From assembly GCF_000185385.1 (NCBI RefSeq), contig NZ_GL622296.1, positions 503,671-557,755 of the forward strand: a DNA stretch of 54,085 nt, given 5' to 3'. The DNA is from Lachnoanaerobaculum saburreum DSM 3986. GTDB taxonomy: Bacteria; Bacillota; Clostridia; Lachnospirales; Lachnospiraceae. Positions 18,951 through 26,951 of this stretch are shown here, in pieces. The position numbers were made by a program, and so were the translations under genes. The stretch's first letter is position 1. Each line of letters opens with the position of its first letter. The notes under the pieces were generated by a model. That model made no database searches, had not been told where the DNA came from, and was given only the letters and a program-made list of their open reading frames with translations.

Positions 18951-21053
18951 GTGTTCCCCGCGTATGCGGGGGTGATCCCTATACATTCAGAGAAAACGGC
19001 ATGGCTGTAGCAGTGTTCCCCGCGTATGCGGGGGTGATCCCAGGATAAAAAAGAAATTCCCAAGCCAAGTGATGTGTTCCCCGCGTATGCGGGGGTGATC
19101 CCTTAACGCCTTGTACTGAAGTTGCAGTTTGTCCGTGTTCCCCGCGTATGCGGGGGTGATCCTACCGCTACATTGAACACCTCAATTTTTAAGCAGTGTT
19201 CCCCGCGTATGCGGGGGTGATCCCGAATTGCAGTTAGGCAAAGTATATATATTTGTGTGTTCCCCGCGTATGCGGGGGTGATCCTACTTCATCAAGCTTA
19301 TTGAATGTATAAGGCAAGTGTTCCCCGCGTATGCGGGGGTGATCCCTTGCAGATGATGATGCGCCGCTTGCGACTCCGGTGTTCCCCGCGTATGCGGGGG
19401 TGATCCCCTGTAAGCTTTCTAGCTATAGAACTAAGACAGGTGTTCCCCGCGTATGCGGGGGTGATCCCAAAACTTGCAAGACCTTTCGCACCATCGATTA
19501 GTGTTCCCCGCGTATGCGGGGGTGATCCTGAGAAGCTACAGCCTTTAGCACTATTTGCAAGGTGTTCCCCGCGTATGCGGGGGTGATCCCCCTTGCCATC
19601 TCCATTCCCTCCGCAAGGCCTAGTGTTCCCCGCGTATGCGGGGGTGATCCTAGAATGTATGTATTATTTAAAAACGGCTGGTAGTGTTCCCCGCGTATGC
19701 GGGGGTGATCCCCCGAAACGCTGGGAATTTGAAATTGTGGATAAGTGTTCCCCGCGTATGCGGGGGTGATCCCTGCTAACAAATAATCCTTTATTGTTGC
19801 CTTACGTGTTCCCCGCGTATGCGGGGGTGATCCCGACTTTGTCAACGCCTTTTTGTCGTTTTTACGGTGTTCCCCGCGTATGCGGGGGTGATCCCATACA
19901 TACATTTGTATACCATCTGAGGCTTGAGTGTTCCCCGCGTATGCGGGGGTGATCCTCGACCAGTTTAACCTTAAATCTCTTCAAGCACGTGTTCCCCGCG
20001 TATGCGGGGGTGATCCCAGGCGCCTGCAGTGCCAAAGTCTGCAAAGCCTGTGTTCCCCGCGTATGCGGGGGTGATCCCATCTATGCGTAAAGTATATGGT
20101 GCATTGCCCGGTGTTCCCCGCGTAAGCGGGGGTGATCCTATCCTCTTCGGCAAGCCACTTTGTAAGTACAGGTGTTCCCCGCGTAAGCGGGGGTGATCCC
20201 GCTTCTTAAAAGTATTGGAAGTATCCCACTGTGTGTTCCCCGCGTAAGCGGGGGTGATCCCTCGGCAAATTTGATTGACTGGAAGGCAAATTTGTGTTCC
20301 CCGCGTAAGCGGGGGTGATCCCTTAACAGGATTCTGGCCACTATGGATGAAAGTGTGTTCCCCGCGTAAGCGGGGGTGATCCCTTAACAGGATTCTGGCC
20401 ACTATGGATGAAAGTGTGTTCCCCGCGTAAGCGGGGGTGATCCCAATCCTGACTTTATGATAGCAGCATTTAAAGCGTGTTCCCCGCGTAAGCGGGGGTG
20501 ATCCCTTAACAGGATTCTGGCCACTATGGATGAAAGTGTGTTCCCCGCGTAAGCGGGGGTGATCCTCTATCATCCACTGATACTTATAAGTCATTTTAGT
20601 GTTCCCCGCGTAAGCGGGGGTGATCCTGGCAAGTGATGAAGCGAGTGTTTGGTATTTATGTGTTCCCCGCGTAAGCGGGGGTGATCCCTTTGCTACAGAA
20701 AACGGGGGTAACAGCACAGGGTGTTCCCCGCGTAAGCGGGGGTGATCCTAGAATGAACTCTGTGCAAATGCATTATTCTTAGTGTTCCCCGCGTAAGCGG
20801 GGGTGATCCTTGATACAGAGGATTTTGTAAAAGAGCTGATAAGTGTTCCCCGCGTAAGCGGGGGTGATCCTGGCAAATAAGGATATTATACCGGATACAG
20901 TTAGTGTTCCCCGCGTAAGCGGGGGTGATCCCAAACAGCAGAACAATAGATAGAAAAAGGAGGCGTGTTCCCCGCGTATGCGGGGGTACTTCTTGTTTTT
21001 TAATCCCGAAATTGAATACAATTTAGTGTTCCCCGCGTATGCGGGGGTACTTC
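18951..21053 (+). CRISPR. Type I-E CRISPR array, 35 repeats and 34 spacers
   Basis: Counted by eye: 35 repeats of 28 bp and 34 spacers. Spacers are 33 nt except the first (34). The repeat begins GTGTTCCCCGC, has a GTAT or GTAA loop, and continues GCGGGGGTGATCC; arms CCCCGC and GCGGGG form the Cas6e hairpin. Repeats 1-19 have GTAT, repeats 20-33 have GTAA, and repeats 34-35 have GTAT but end TACTTC. Every spacer begins with C (22) or T (12). Spacers at 20322-20354, 20383-20415 and 20505-20537 are identical. Degenerate repeats at the right and the orientation relative to other I-E repeats place the leader side at cas2. Confidence 0.99.
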
Positions 21054-21422
21054 ATTATCCGAATGCAGGACAATATGCTCATATATCTTTTTTTGATAAT
21101 ATATTGAGCATAATATAATATTGATTTATTACATTACTATAATATATTTAATCAATATATTATAAAAGAGTCTATCAGGAACCGGACAGGCTTAAGGTAG
21201 GAAGTGTATGTATATAGTCAGAGAAACTATTGGAGAATATTTCTAAGAACCACATTATAGAGATTGTAACTGTTTTGCACTTGAAATATTGAAGTTCAAA
21301 AAATCTTAGAATATTAGTAAAATTTGAAAATATAAGTAATAATTATTATTTATAAAAACAATTGTAATAATTATATACCTTGTACAAATATAAAATTATA
21401 TAAAATTTTAAGTGTATACATA

Positions 21423-21451
21423 TTGAAAATATAATGAAAAATAATTATAAT
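21423..21451 (+). promoter_or_regulatory. Promoter of the second sugar ABC operon
   Basis: TTGAAA (21423-21428) and a perfect TATAAT (21446-21451) are 17 bp apart, about 105 bp upstream of the binding-protein start. The resulting leader would contain both palindromes listed next. Confidence 0.6.
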
Positions 21452-21490
21452 AGGATTAGATAGTTTTAAAACAATTGTGCGTGTTTTAGT

Positions 21491-21502
21491 TTTATGCATA
21501 AA
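21491..21502 (+). promoter_or_regulatory. 12-bp palindrome, possible operator
   Basis: TTTATGCATAAA is a perfect palindrome lying about 40 bp downstream of the -10 box. Position would suit a roadblock-type repressor site. No regulator gene is adjacent. Confidence 0.35.
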
Positions 21503-21514
21503 CAATAAGCAGTT

Positions 21515-21529
21515 TGTCATTATATGACA
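21515..21529 (+). promoter_or_regulatory. 15-bp palindrome, possible operator
   Basis: TGTCAT and ATGACA are perfect inverted arms around TAT, 26 bp before the start codon of the binding-protein gene. It could be an operator or a short mRNA hairpin near the ribosome binding site. Confidence 0.4.
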
Positions 21530-21555
21530 TTACTAAGATATTTCAGGGGGTATTT

Positions 21556-22893
21556 ATGAAGAGAGGTTTTTTAAAGACTGTTTTAATGGTTACGTTGTCA
21601 ACTGTATTTTTAGCAAGTTGTTCAGGGGGAGCGTCAAAGAGTGATGATTCTAAGGCAAATGGTGAATCAAAACAATCTGAGTCAAGTAAAGAGGCTGATA
21701 ATGGAGAAAATGTCACATTAAAACTTTATGCGAATTATTCTGATGATCAGGAAAAGGATACTCTTGACCGGGCAATTGAGGAAATGAAGAAGGAAATGCC
21801 GAATGTAACCGTAGAGATTGAACCTGCATCACAGGATGACGGGCAGAAGTTAAAGACTTATGCCGCATCAGGCAATCTACCTGATATTTTCAAGTCTGAC
21901 GGAGTGGATATCGAGATATTAAATAAATCGGGTACTTTATTACAACTGGATGAATATGCCAAGGAGGCGGGGATTATAGATGACATAGCGGATGCATATA
22001 AGGATGCTTTGTATATGTCCGACGGTCATATATATGCTGTACCATGGCAGTCACCTTGGGTAAACTCTTTTTATGCCAATAAAAAGGTATTTGAGGAGAA
22101 TGGTGTAAAGATTCCACAAAATTATGATGAGTTTTTGACTGCTGTTAAGACCTTCAATGAAAAGGGGGTTTTACCTTATGCACTGTTTGGCAAGGAGAAA
22201 CAGTGGTGCTTACATCTGTATGATATCATGGTTACCAGAAAAGCACCTGACGGCATAAAAGGACTTGATGAAAATACAGCCAAGGCAGGTGATGTAGATT
22301 ATCTTGAGGCTGCAAATAAGCTTATCGAGCTTGTAAATGCGGGTATGCTTTCAAAAGATGTGTTTAATACAACTTATGATCAGGCAAAAGCACTGTTTAC
22401 ATCTGATAAATGTGCTATGTTTATGACAGGTACATGGGCACTTAACGGACTTGAGCAGGAGATGGGGGACAATCTTGTACTGATGTATTATCCTTTGGCG
22501 GATGCAGGAAGCGAAGAAGAGGCAAAATGGAATATGAGCGGAGGCTACAGTCAGGGAGGCTTTTCGGTTCCGGAGTACAGCAAAAATAAAGAAATAGCGG
22601 CAAAGTATGCAGTACTTCTTTCAAGAAAGGTAAATGATGCTTTTGTAGCCCTTGAGGGCGGAACTTCCATATATAAAGATTCACCTAAGTCTGAGAAGAA
22701 ACTTGGACCTGTGATGAGTCAGTATATTGAGGATACAAAAAACTTTAAATCTATGTCAAAGTTTGACTGGAATCTTTCAAATCAGGAACTTAAGACAGTC
22801 ATGGAAGATAAGGCACAGGAACTTTTGACAGGAACCATAACAGCAGAAGATTTTGCAAAGGAAATTGATGCGGCAATAGAAGAGACCAATTAG
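21556..22893 (+). CDS. Sugar ABC transporter extracellular binding lipoprotein (CUT1)
   Basis: The start at 21556 follows AGGGGG and gives 445 residues beginning with a lipoprotein signal (MKRGFLKTVLMVTLSTVFLASC); the cysteine in LASC is the lipidation site. A Ser/Asp/Lys linker follows, then a family 1 solute-binding fold with motifs such as AASGNLPDIF, YAVPWQSPWVNSFYANKKVFEENG and MFMTGTWALNGL. It should bind an oligosaccharide or glycoside outside the cell. The two permease genes follow at once. A longer in-frame start 42 nt upstream would put residues before the signal peptide and is rejected. Confidence 0.9.
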   Translation: MKRGFLKTVLMVTLSTVFLASCSGGASKSDDSKANGESKQSESSKEADNGENVTLKLYANYSDDQEKDTLDRAIEEMKKEMPNVTVEIEPASQDDGQKLKTYAASGNLPDIFKSDGVDIEILNKSGTLLQLDEYAKEAGIIDDIADAYKDALYMSDGHIYAVPWQSPWVNSFYANKKVFEENGVKIPQNYDEFLTAVKTFNEKGVLPYALFGKEKQWCLHLYDIMVTRKAPDGIKGLDENTAKAGDVDYLEAANKLIELVNAGMLSKDVFNTTYDQAKALFTSDKCAMFMTGTWALNGLEQEMGDNLVLMYYPLADAGSEEEAKWNMSGGYSQGGFSVPEYSKNKEIAAKYAVLLSRKVNDAFVALEGGTSIYKDSPKSEKKLGPVMSQYIEDTKNFKSMSKFDWNLSNQELKTVMEDKAQELLTGTITAEDFAKEIDAAIEETN

Positions 22894-22899
22894 AGTTAA

Positions 22900-23793
22900 A
22901 TGAAAAATATATTTAAAAATAAAATCGCCATATTTGTTTTTATTTTCCCCACATTGTTAATATATACAGTGGTGGTATTCTATCCGATTGTACAGACCTT
23001 GGTCAAGAGTCTGTACAATTGGGATGGAATAAATCTTGGTAAATTTGTGGGATTAAAGCATTATATAAAGCTTTTTACAAGGGATTCGACATTTAGAGTT
23101 TCCATTATAAACGGCATTATCTATCCTACAATTACAGTACTTTATCAGATAGGGCTTGGAACAGTTATAGCATTGGTGCTTTCGTCAAAAAAGATAAAGG
23201 GTTCAAGGATATTCAGATCAATATATTTTATACCGAGTACCTTATCTACGGTAATAGTGTGTAAGTTGTGGCTGGCTATGCTTGCAAGTGATCAGAGCAA
23301 TGTAGGTCTTATAAACAGGATTTTTGGCTTATTAGGTATAAATTACTCACAGAACTGGCTTTCAAGCGGATTATCCGCAATTATAGTTATGGCATTTCTT
23401 ACAGCATGGCAGGGTATCGGAAATACTATATTGCTTATATATACGGCGATAAAGAGTATACCGCAGGCATATTATGAAGCGGCTATGCTTGACGGAGCTA
23501 CAAGCTTTAAAGCGCATATACATATTACGATACCGCTTTTATCAGAGACATATAAGCTTCTTTTGATATTGATTATATCGGGAGGACTCAGAGCATTTGA
23601 TCATATGTATATAATGACGGGCGGAGGTCCGGGAAATGCCACTTCCACATTGACATATATGATGTATAAGAGCGCCTATATGAACGGAAATTTCGGATAT
23701 GCCTGTGCGATAGCGGTGACTCTGGTTTTGGAATGTTTACTGTGCACATTGATTATAAACAGATTTGTGGCAAGAGAGAGAATAAATTTTTAA
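22900..23793 (+). CDS. Sugar ABC transporter permease (MalF/UgpA type)
   Basis: The 297-residue protein has about six membrane segments and the EAA loop YYEAAMLDGATSFKAHIHITIPLL near residue 195, which contacts the ATPase. It begins 6 nt after the binding-protein gene with only a weak Shine-Dalgarno, suggesting translational coupling. It pairs with the next gene as a CUT1 heterodimeric channel. Confidence 0.92.
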   Translation: MKNIFKNKIAIFVFIFPTLLIYTVVVFYPIVQTLVKSLYNWDGINLGKFVGLKHYIKLFTRDSTFRVSIINGIIYPTITVLYQIGLGTVIALVLSSKKIKGSRIFRSIYFIPSTLSTVIVCKLWLAMLASDQSNVGLINRIFGLLGINYSQNWLSSGLSAIIVMAFLTAWQGIGNTILLIYTAIKSIPQAYYEAAMLDGATSFKAHIHITIPLLSETYKLLLILIISGGLRAFDHMYIMTGGGPGNATSTLTYMMYKSAYMNGNFGYACAIAVTLVLECLLCTLIINRFVARERINF

Positions 23794-23799
23794 TCTTAT

Positions 23800-24639
23800 A
23801 TGAAAAAGATATTTAATATAATAAAAACTTCAATAATATATATATTATTGATTTTATATTCGATTTTTGCCGCCTATCCGCTTGCCTGGATGGCATTTAA
23901 TTCACTAAAAAACAATGAGGAGATTTTTTCAACAAATCCTTTCGGCTTCCCGAAAGTATTAAGATTTGGAAATTATGTGAAAGCATGGCTGGAGTATGAT
24001 GTAGTAAGATACTTTACCAACAGTATTATTGTAGCGGCTTTTGTTATCTTCTTTACGATATTTTTTGCGATGATGTTTGCTTATGCGATATCGAGAATGG
24101 ATTTTAGAGGCAGCAAATTTATAAAAAATTATGTAAGTCTGGGTATGTTTATACCGGTACAGATAGTGCTTATACCCTTAGTAATACTTGTAAGGGATTT
24201 GCATGCAGGTGATACCTTGATTTCACTTATATTGCCCTATGTGGCATTTGAACTGCCCTTTATTATCACTATTTTTTACGGGTATTTAAGAAGTATTCCT
24301 TTTGAGATGGAGGAGTCGGCAGCTATTGACGGAGCAAGTGTTTATACTACATTTTTTAAAATAATAGTACCTCTTATGAAGCCTGTAATAGTTACCTGCG
24401 GTTTGTTTGTGTTGCTGTTTTCATGGAATGAATTTATTATTGCACTTGTTGTTATAGGAAAACAGTCGCTCAATACATTGCCTATCGGACTTGTAAAGTT
24501 TCAAGGACAATTTTCTACGGACTGGGGCGCAATGGCTGCATCTTTGATGATTTCAAGTCTGCCAACATTGATACTATATGTGATATTCAGTAAGGAGATA
24601 GAAAAGGCAGTCAGTTATGGTGCCGGAATAAAGGGATGA
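23800..24639 (+). CDS. Sugar ABC transporter permease (MalG/UgpE type)
   Basis: The 279-residue protein has about six membrane segments and the EAA loop MEESAAIDGASVYTTFFKIIVPLM near residue 170, as in MalG-type partners. It starts 6 nt after the previous permease. No ATPase gene is present in this operon, so it probably uses a shared MsmK/MalK-type ATPase encoded elsewhere, which is usual for CUT1 systems in Firmicutes. Confidence 0.92.
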   Translation: MKKIFNIIKTSIIYILLILYSIFAAYPLAWMAFNSLKNNEEIFSTNPFGFPKVLRFGNYVKAWLEYDVVRYFTNSIIVAAFVIFFTIFFAMMFAYAISRMDFRGSKFIKNYVSLGMFIPVQIVLIPLVILVRDLHAGDTLISLILPYVAFELPFIITIFYGYLRSIPFEMEESAAIDGASVYTTFFKIIVPLMKPVIVTCGLFVLLFSWNEFIIALVVIGKQSLNTLPIGLVKFQGQFSTDWGAMAASLMISSLPTLILYVIFSKEIEKAVSYGAGIKG

Positions 24640-24640
24640 T

Positions 24641-26950
24641 ATGAAGGATGATTTAAGTAAGGCAGGAGTAATAGGCTGGGACGGCGATAATGAGAGTGTA
24701 ATTTGTTATTTAGAGGGCGGCTTCTTTATAAGAGACGGCAGAAATATTCTTGCAGAGTTTGAAATAGGCAAAAAGGCAAAACATATTGAATGGTACAATG
24801 AAGAAGGTTTTTTACCATGCCTTGTTACCGGATTTGAATATGATGAATGTGATATCAAAATAAAGCATTTTGCAGATAAAATCTCTGTAAATAACAGAGA
24901 TTATGTGGCGGTATACAGCAGGGTGGAAATAAAAAATAATTCTGATATTTTAAAGCATATAGATATAGGAGCACCAAAGGAGCTTATTGCTTTGAATAAT
25001 GTATCAAAGTCTGTTTTGCCAAATGAAAGTGCAGCTCATGATTTTGTGATAATATCGGACAGATTTGGAAATCTGTATGGATTGCCAAGTGATGAAGAAC
25101 TTATCAGCCTTGGGGGATTTGATATTCACTTCAATCATATGAGAGAATATTGGCTGAATGAGCTTTCAAATATTGCAGATATTGAATTGCCGGATACAGA
25201 ACTTATAGAGAGCTATAGGGCAAATTTTATTTATACTCAGATTATAAAAAATAAATATGATTTATATGTCGGTGCCAATGGATATGAAGAGGTTTTTGAT
25301 CATGATGCTATAGGGATTTTGGTGAATCTGTTTACACAGGGGTATTTTAAAGATGCAGGTGTTTTACTTTCAAATTTGAAATCTCAGATTCAATATGATG
25401 ATGCAAAGTTTAAAATTTCATGGCCGTTTGCGCTGTATTATCTAAAAACAGGTGATAAAGATATTTTACTTGAAAATTTTGATAAATTAAAATATTTTGC
25501 CCATGAGATAGAAAAGGATATTGATGAAAAGGGAATTATAAAAAAGACTTGGGATATTGACAGGAACGGGTACTGGACTGTGGATAACTGGTCTGCACTT
25601 TTAGGGCTTTGTGCATATATGTATATATCAAAGGTACTAAAAGAAGAAGAGGAGTTTGATTTTGCAAACAGTCTTTATGAATTATTGCTTTTAAATGCCG
25701 ACAGGACAATAAGTGAAACGGTAAAAAAATATAAGCTTAATTATATCCCCGCATCAATGACTGAGAGCAATGATAATAATATTTGCAGGAAACCTCGAAA
25801 TACAAATTGGGCATCTATGTTTCTGTTTGGAAGATGGGCATGGGACGGCTATCTTTTTGATGCAAAACAGTATGGATATATGATTGATATGATTGATGCC
25901 ACCTATGATTATGGATTAAAAAGAGGAAGGGAAGCGGGATTATTTCCACATTCCTTTGGCGGCGGAAGCTTTTCAGACAGTATAGGCTCTTATAATGCAG
26001 GTCTTGCGGCTACAGGTCTTAGGGGCAGAGAATACAGATGTGAGGGAATATATGCATATCAGGCGATGTTAAGCTATGGGCAAAGCGGACCGTATAGTTT
26101 TTGGGAAAGTGCGGGAGAACCTGTAAAAGAAAAATGGAGGGGATATCATCCTGTAAGCGGTGACGGAAGTTGCCCGCATATGTGGGGGCAAAATCTGGCA
26201 TCAAAGGTGCTTTTAGAAAGTCTTATCGCACAAAAATATGATAAAAGCTTGCTGATAGGCGGAGGTATACCTGAGGAATGGCTTTATCCGGGTAAGAAAA
26301 TAAGAGTGGATAATTTTCCGATACAGGATAATAAAAGATTCGGCTTTGAAATGGAGGCATTAAATAATAATATACTATGCTTTAAGTTTAGAGGTGAGCA
26401 TGAAGGAATTATTATAGATATACCATGTTTTTTGGAAAATATTGATTATGTAAGCGAAGGTGTAAAAGATAACGGCAGCGGCAGAATCATTTTAGATAAA
26501 AATACAACCGGGTTAAAGGTAAGGCTTGTCAATATAAACTTTTCCAAAAATCTTTTGTATAGGAAGGGCGTAAGGTCGAATATGAGACCTTCAGATGACG
26601 GTAATTTTTTGAACTGTACAAATGGAAGTTTAGCTGATTTTACAATGTCCGATTCACCGGGGAATCATTATATTTTGGTGGATATAGGTAAGCCAGTGAA
26701 AGTTAATAGAATATGTGTATTTACAGATGATTATAAATATGCCAAAAAATTTCATATTGATTTTTCGGTAGACGGGAAGGAATATATTACTTATATCAAG
26801 GAAAATAAAAATAACGGAAAGCCGAAATCATATATATTTGAAACTGCAATAACCAGATATATAAGATATACGCCGGTGGAGAGCGTAGGAGAGGATGAAA
26901 AGGGCGGACATAGATTAAGATCTATAGAATGTTATTATGATGAGGTGTAG
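24641..26950 (+). CDS. Cytoplasmic six-hairpin-type glycosidase with C-terminal discoidin-like domain
   Basis: The 769-residue protein has no signal peptide. An N-terminal beta-rich region (about 1-190) is followed by a helical catalytic region (about 195-560) of the (alpha/alpha)6 type, with blocks such as ANGYEEVFDHDAIGILVNLFTQGYF, TWDIDRNGYWTVDNWSALLG, LFPHSFGGGSFSDSIGSYNAG and FWESAGEPVKEKW. The last 140 residues resemble an F5/8 type C (discoidin, CBM32-like) domain. It probably hydrolyses the glycoside brought in by the upstream transporter. The catalytic acids cannot be named safely and the GH family is uncertain. It starts 1 nt after the permease stop. Confidence 0.65.
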   Translation: MKDDLSKAGVIGWDGDNESVICYLEGGFFIRDGRNILAEFEIGKKAKHIEWYNEEGFLPCLVTGFEYDECDIKIKHFADKISVNNRDYVAVYSRVEIKNNSDILKHIDIGAPKELIALNNVSKSVLPNESAAHDFVIISDRFGNLYGLPSDEELISLGGFDIHFNHMREYWLNELSNIADIELPDTELIESYRANFIYTQIIKNKYDLYVGANGYEEVFDHDAIGILVNLFTQGYFKDAGVLLSNLKSQIQYDDAKFKISWPFALYYLKTGDKDILLENFDKLKYFAHEIEKDIDEKGIIKKTWDIDRNGYWTVDNWSALLGLCAYMYISKVLKEEEEFDFANSLYELLLLNADRTISETVKKYKLNYIPASMTESNDNNICRKPRNTNWASMFLFGRWAWDGYLFDAKQYGYMIDMIDATYDYGLKRGREAGLFPHSFGGGSFSDSIGSYNAGLAATGLRGREYRCEGIYAYQAMLSYGQSGPYSFWESAGEPVKEKWRGYHPVSGDGSCPHMWGQNLASKVLLESLIAQKYDKSLLIGGGIPEEWLYPGKKIRVDNFPIQDNKRFGFEMEALNNNILCFKFRGEHEGIIIDIPCFLENIDYVSEGVKDNGSGRIILDKNTTGLKVRLVNINFSKNLLYRKGVRSNMRPSDDGNFLNCTNGSLADFTMSDSPGNHYILVDIGKPVKVNRICVFTDDYKYAKKFHIDFSVDGKEYITYIKENKNNGKPKSYIFETAITRYIRYTPVESVGEDEKGGHRLRSIECYYDEV

Positions 26951-26951
26951 T

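Larger units (their letters stand above)
21054..21555. other. AT-rich intergenic region between the array and the second sugar operon
   Basis: No convincing gene is seen in these 502 bp. They contain an inverted repeat with an 8-bp stem (TATGCTCA 21074-21081, TGAGCATA 21105-21112) just after the array, long AT-only runs, a good promoter at 21423-21451 and two palindromes nearer the next gene. A 12-codon open frame at 21208-21246 is not supported. Confidence 0.6.

Noticed and set aside
19498-21021. Minus-strand open frames of up to 248 codons across the CRISPR array, with repeating GSPPLTRGT, ITPAYAGN and DHPRIRGEH
   Set aside because: They are translations of the CRISPR repeats in three phases on the antisense strand. 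The 61-bp period makes the same peptides recur. Such products are a known annotation artefact.
18951-21053. Self-targeting spacers against genes in this window
   Set aside because: Reading by eye showed no spacer matching the rest of the window, but an exact search on both strands with mismatches was not possible, so no claim is made.
21208-21246. A 12-codon open frame with a GGTAGGAAG-like site upstream, after the array
   Set aside because: Too short and of no recognisable type; chance expectation in AT-rich non-coding DNA is high.
21054-21513. The AT-rich region right of the array as the CRISPR leader
   Set aside because: Repeat orientation compared with other type I-E arrays, degenerate repeats at this end and the fixed first base of spacers all place the leader on the cas2 side.
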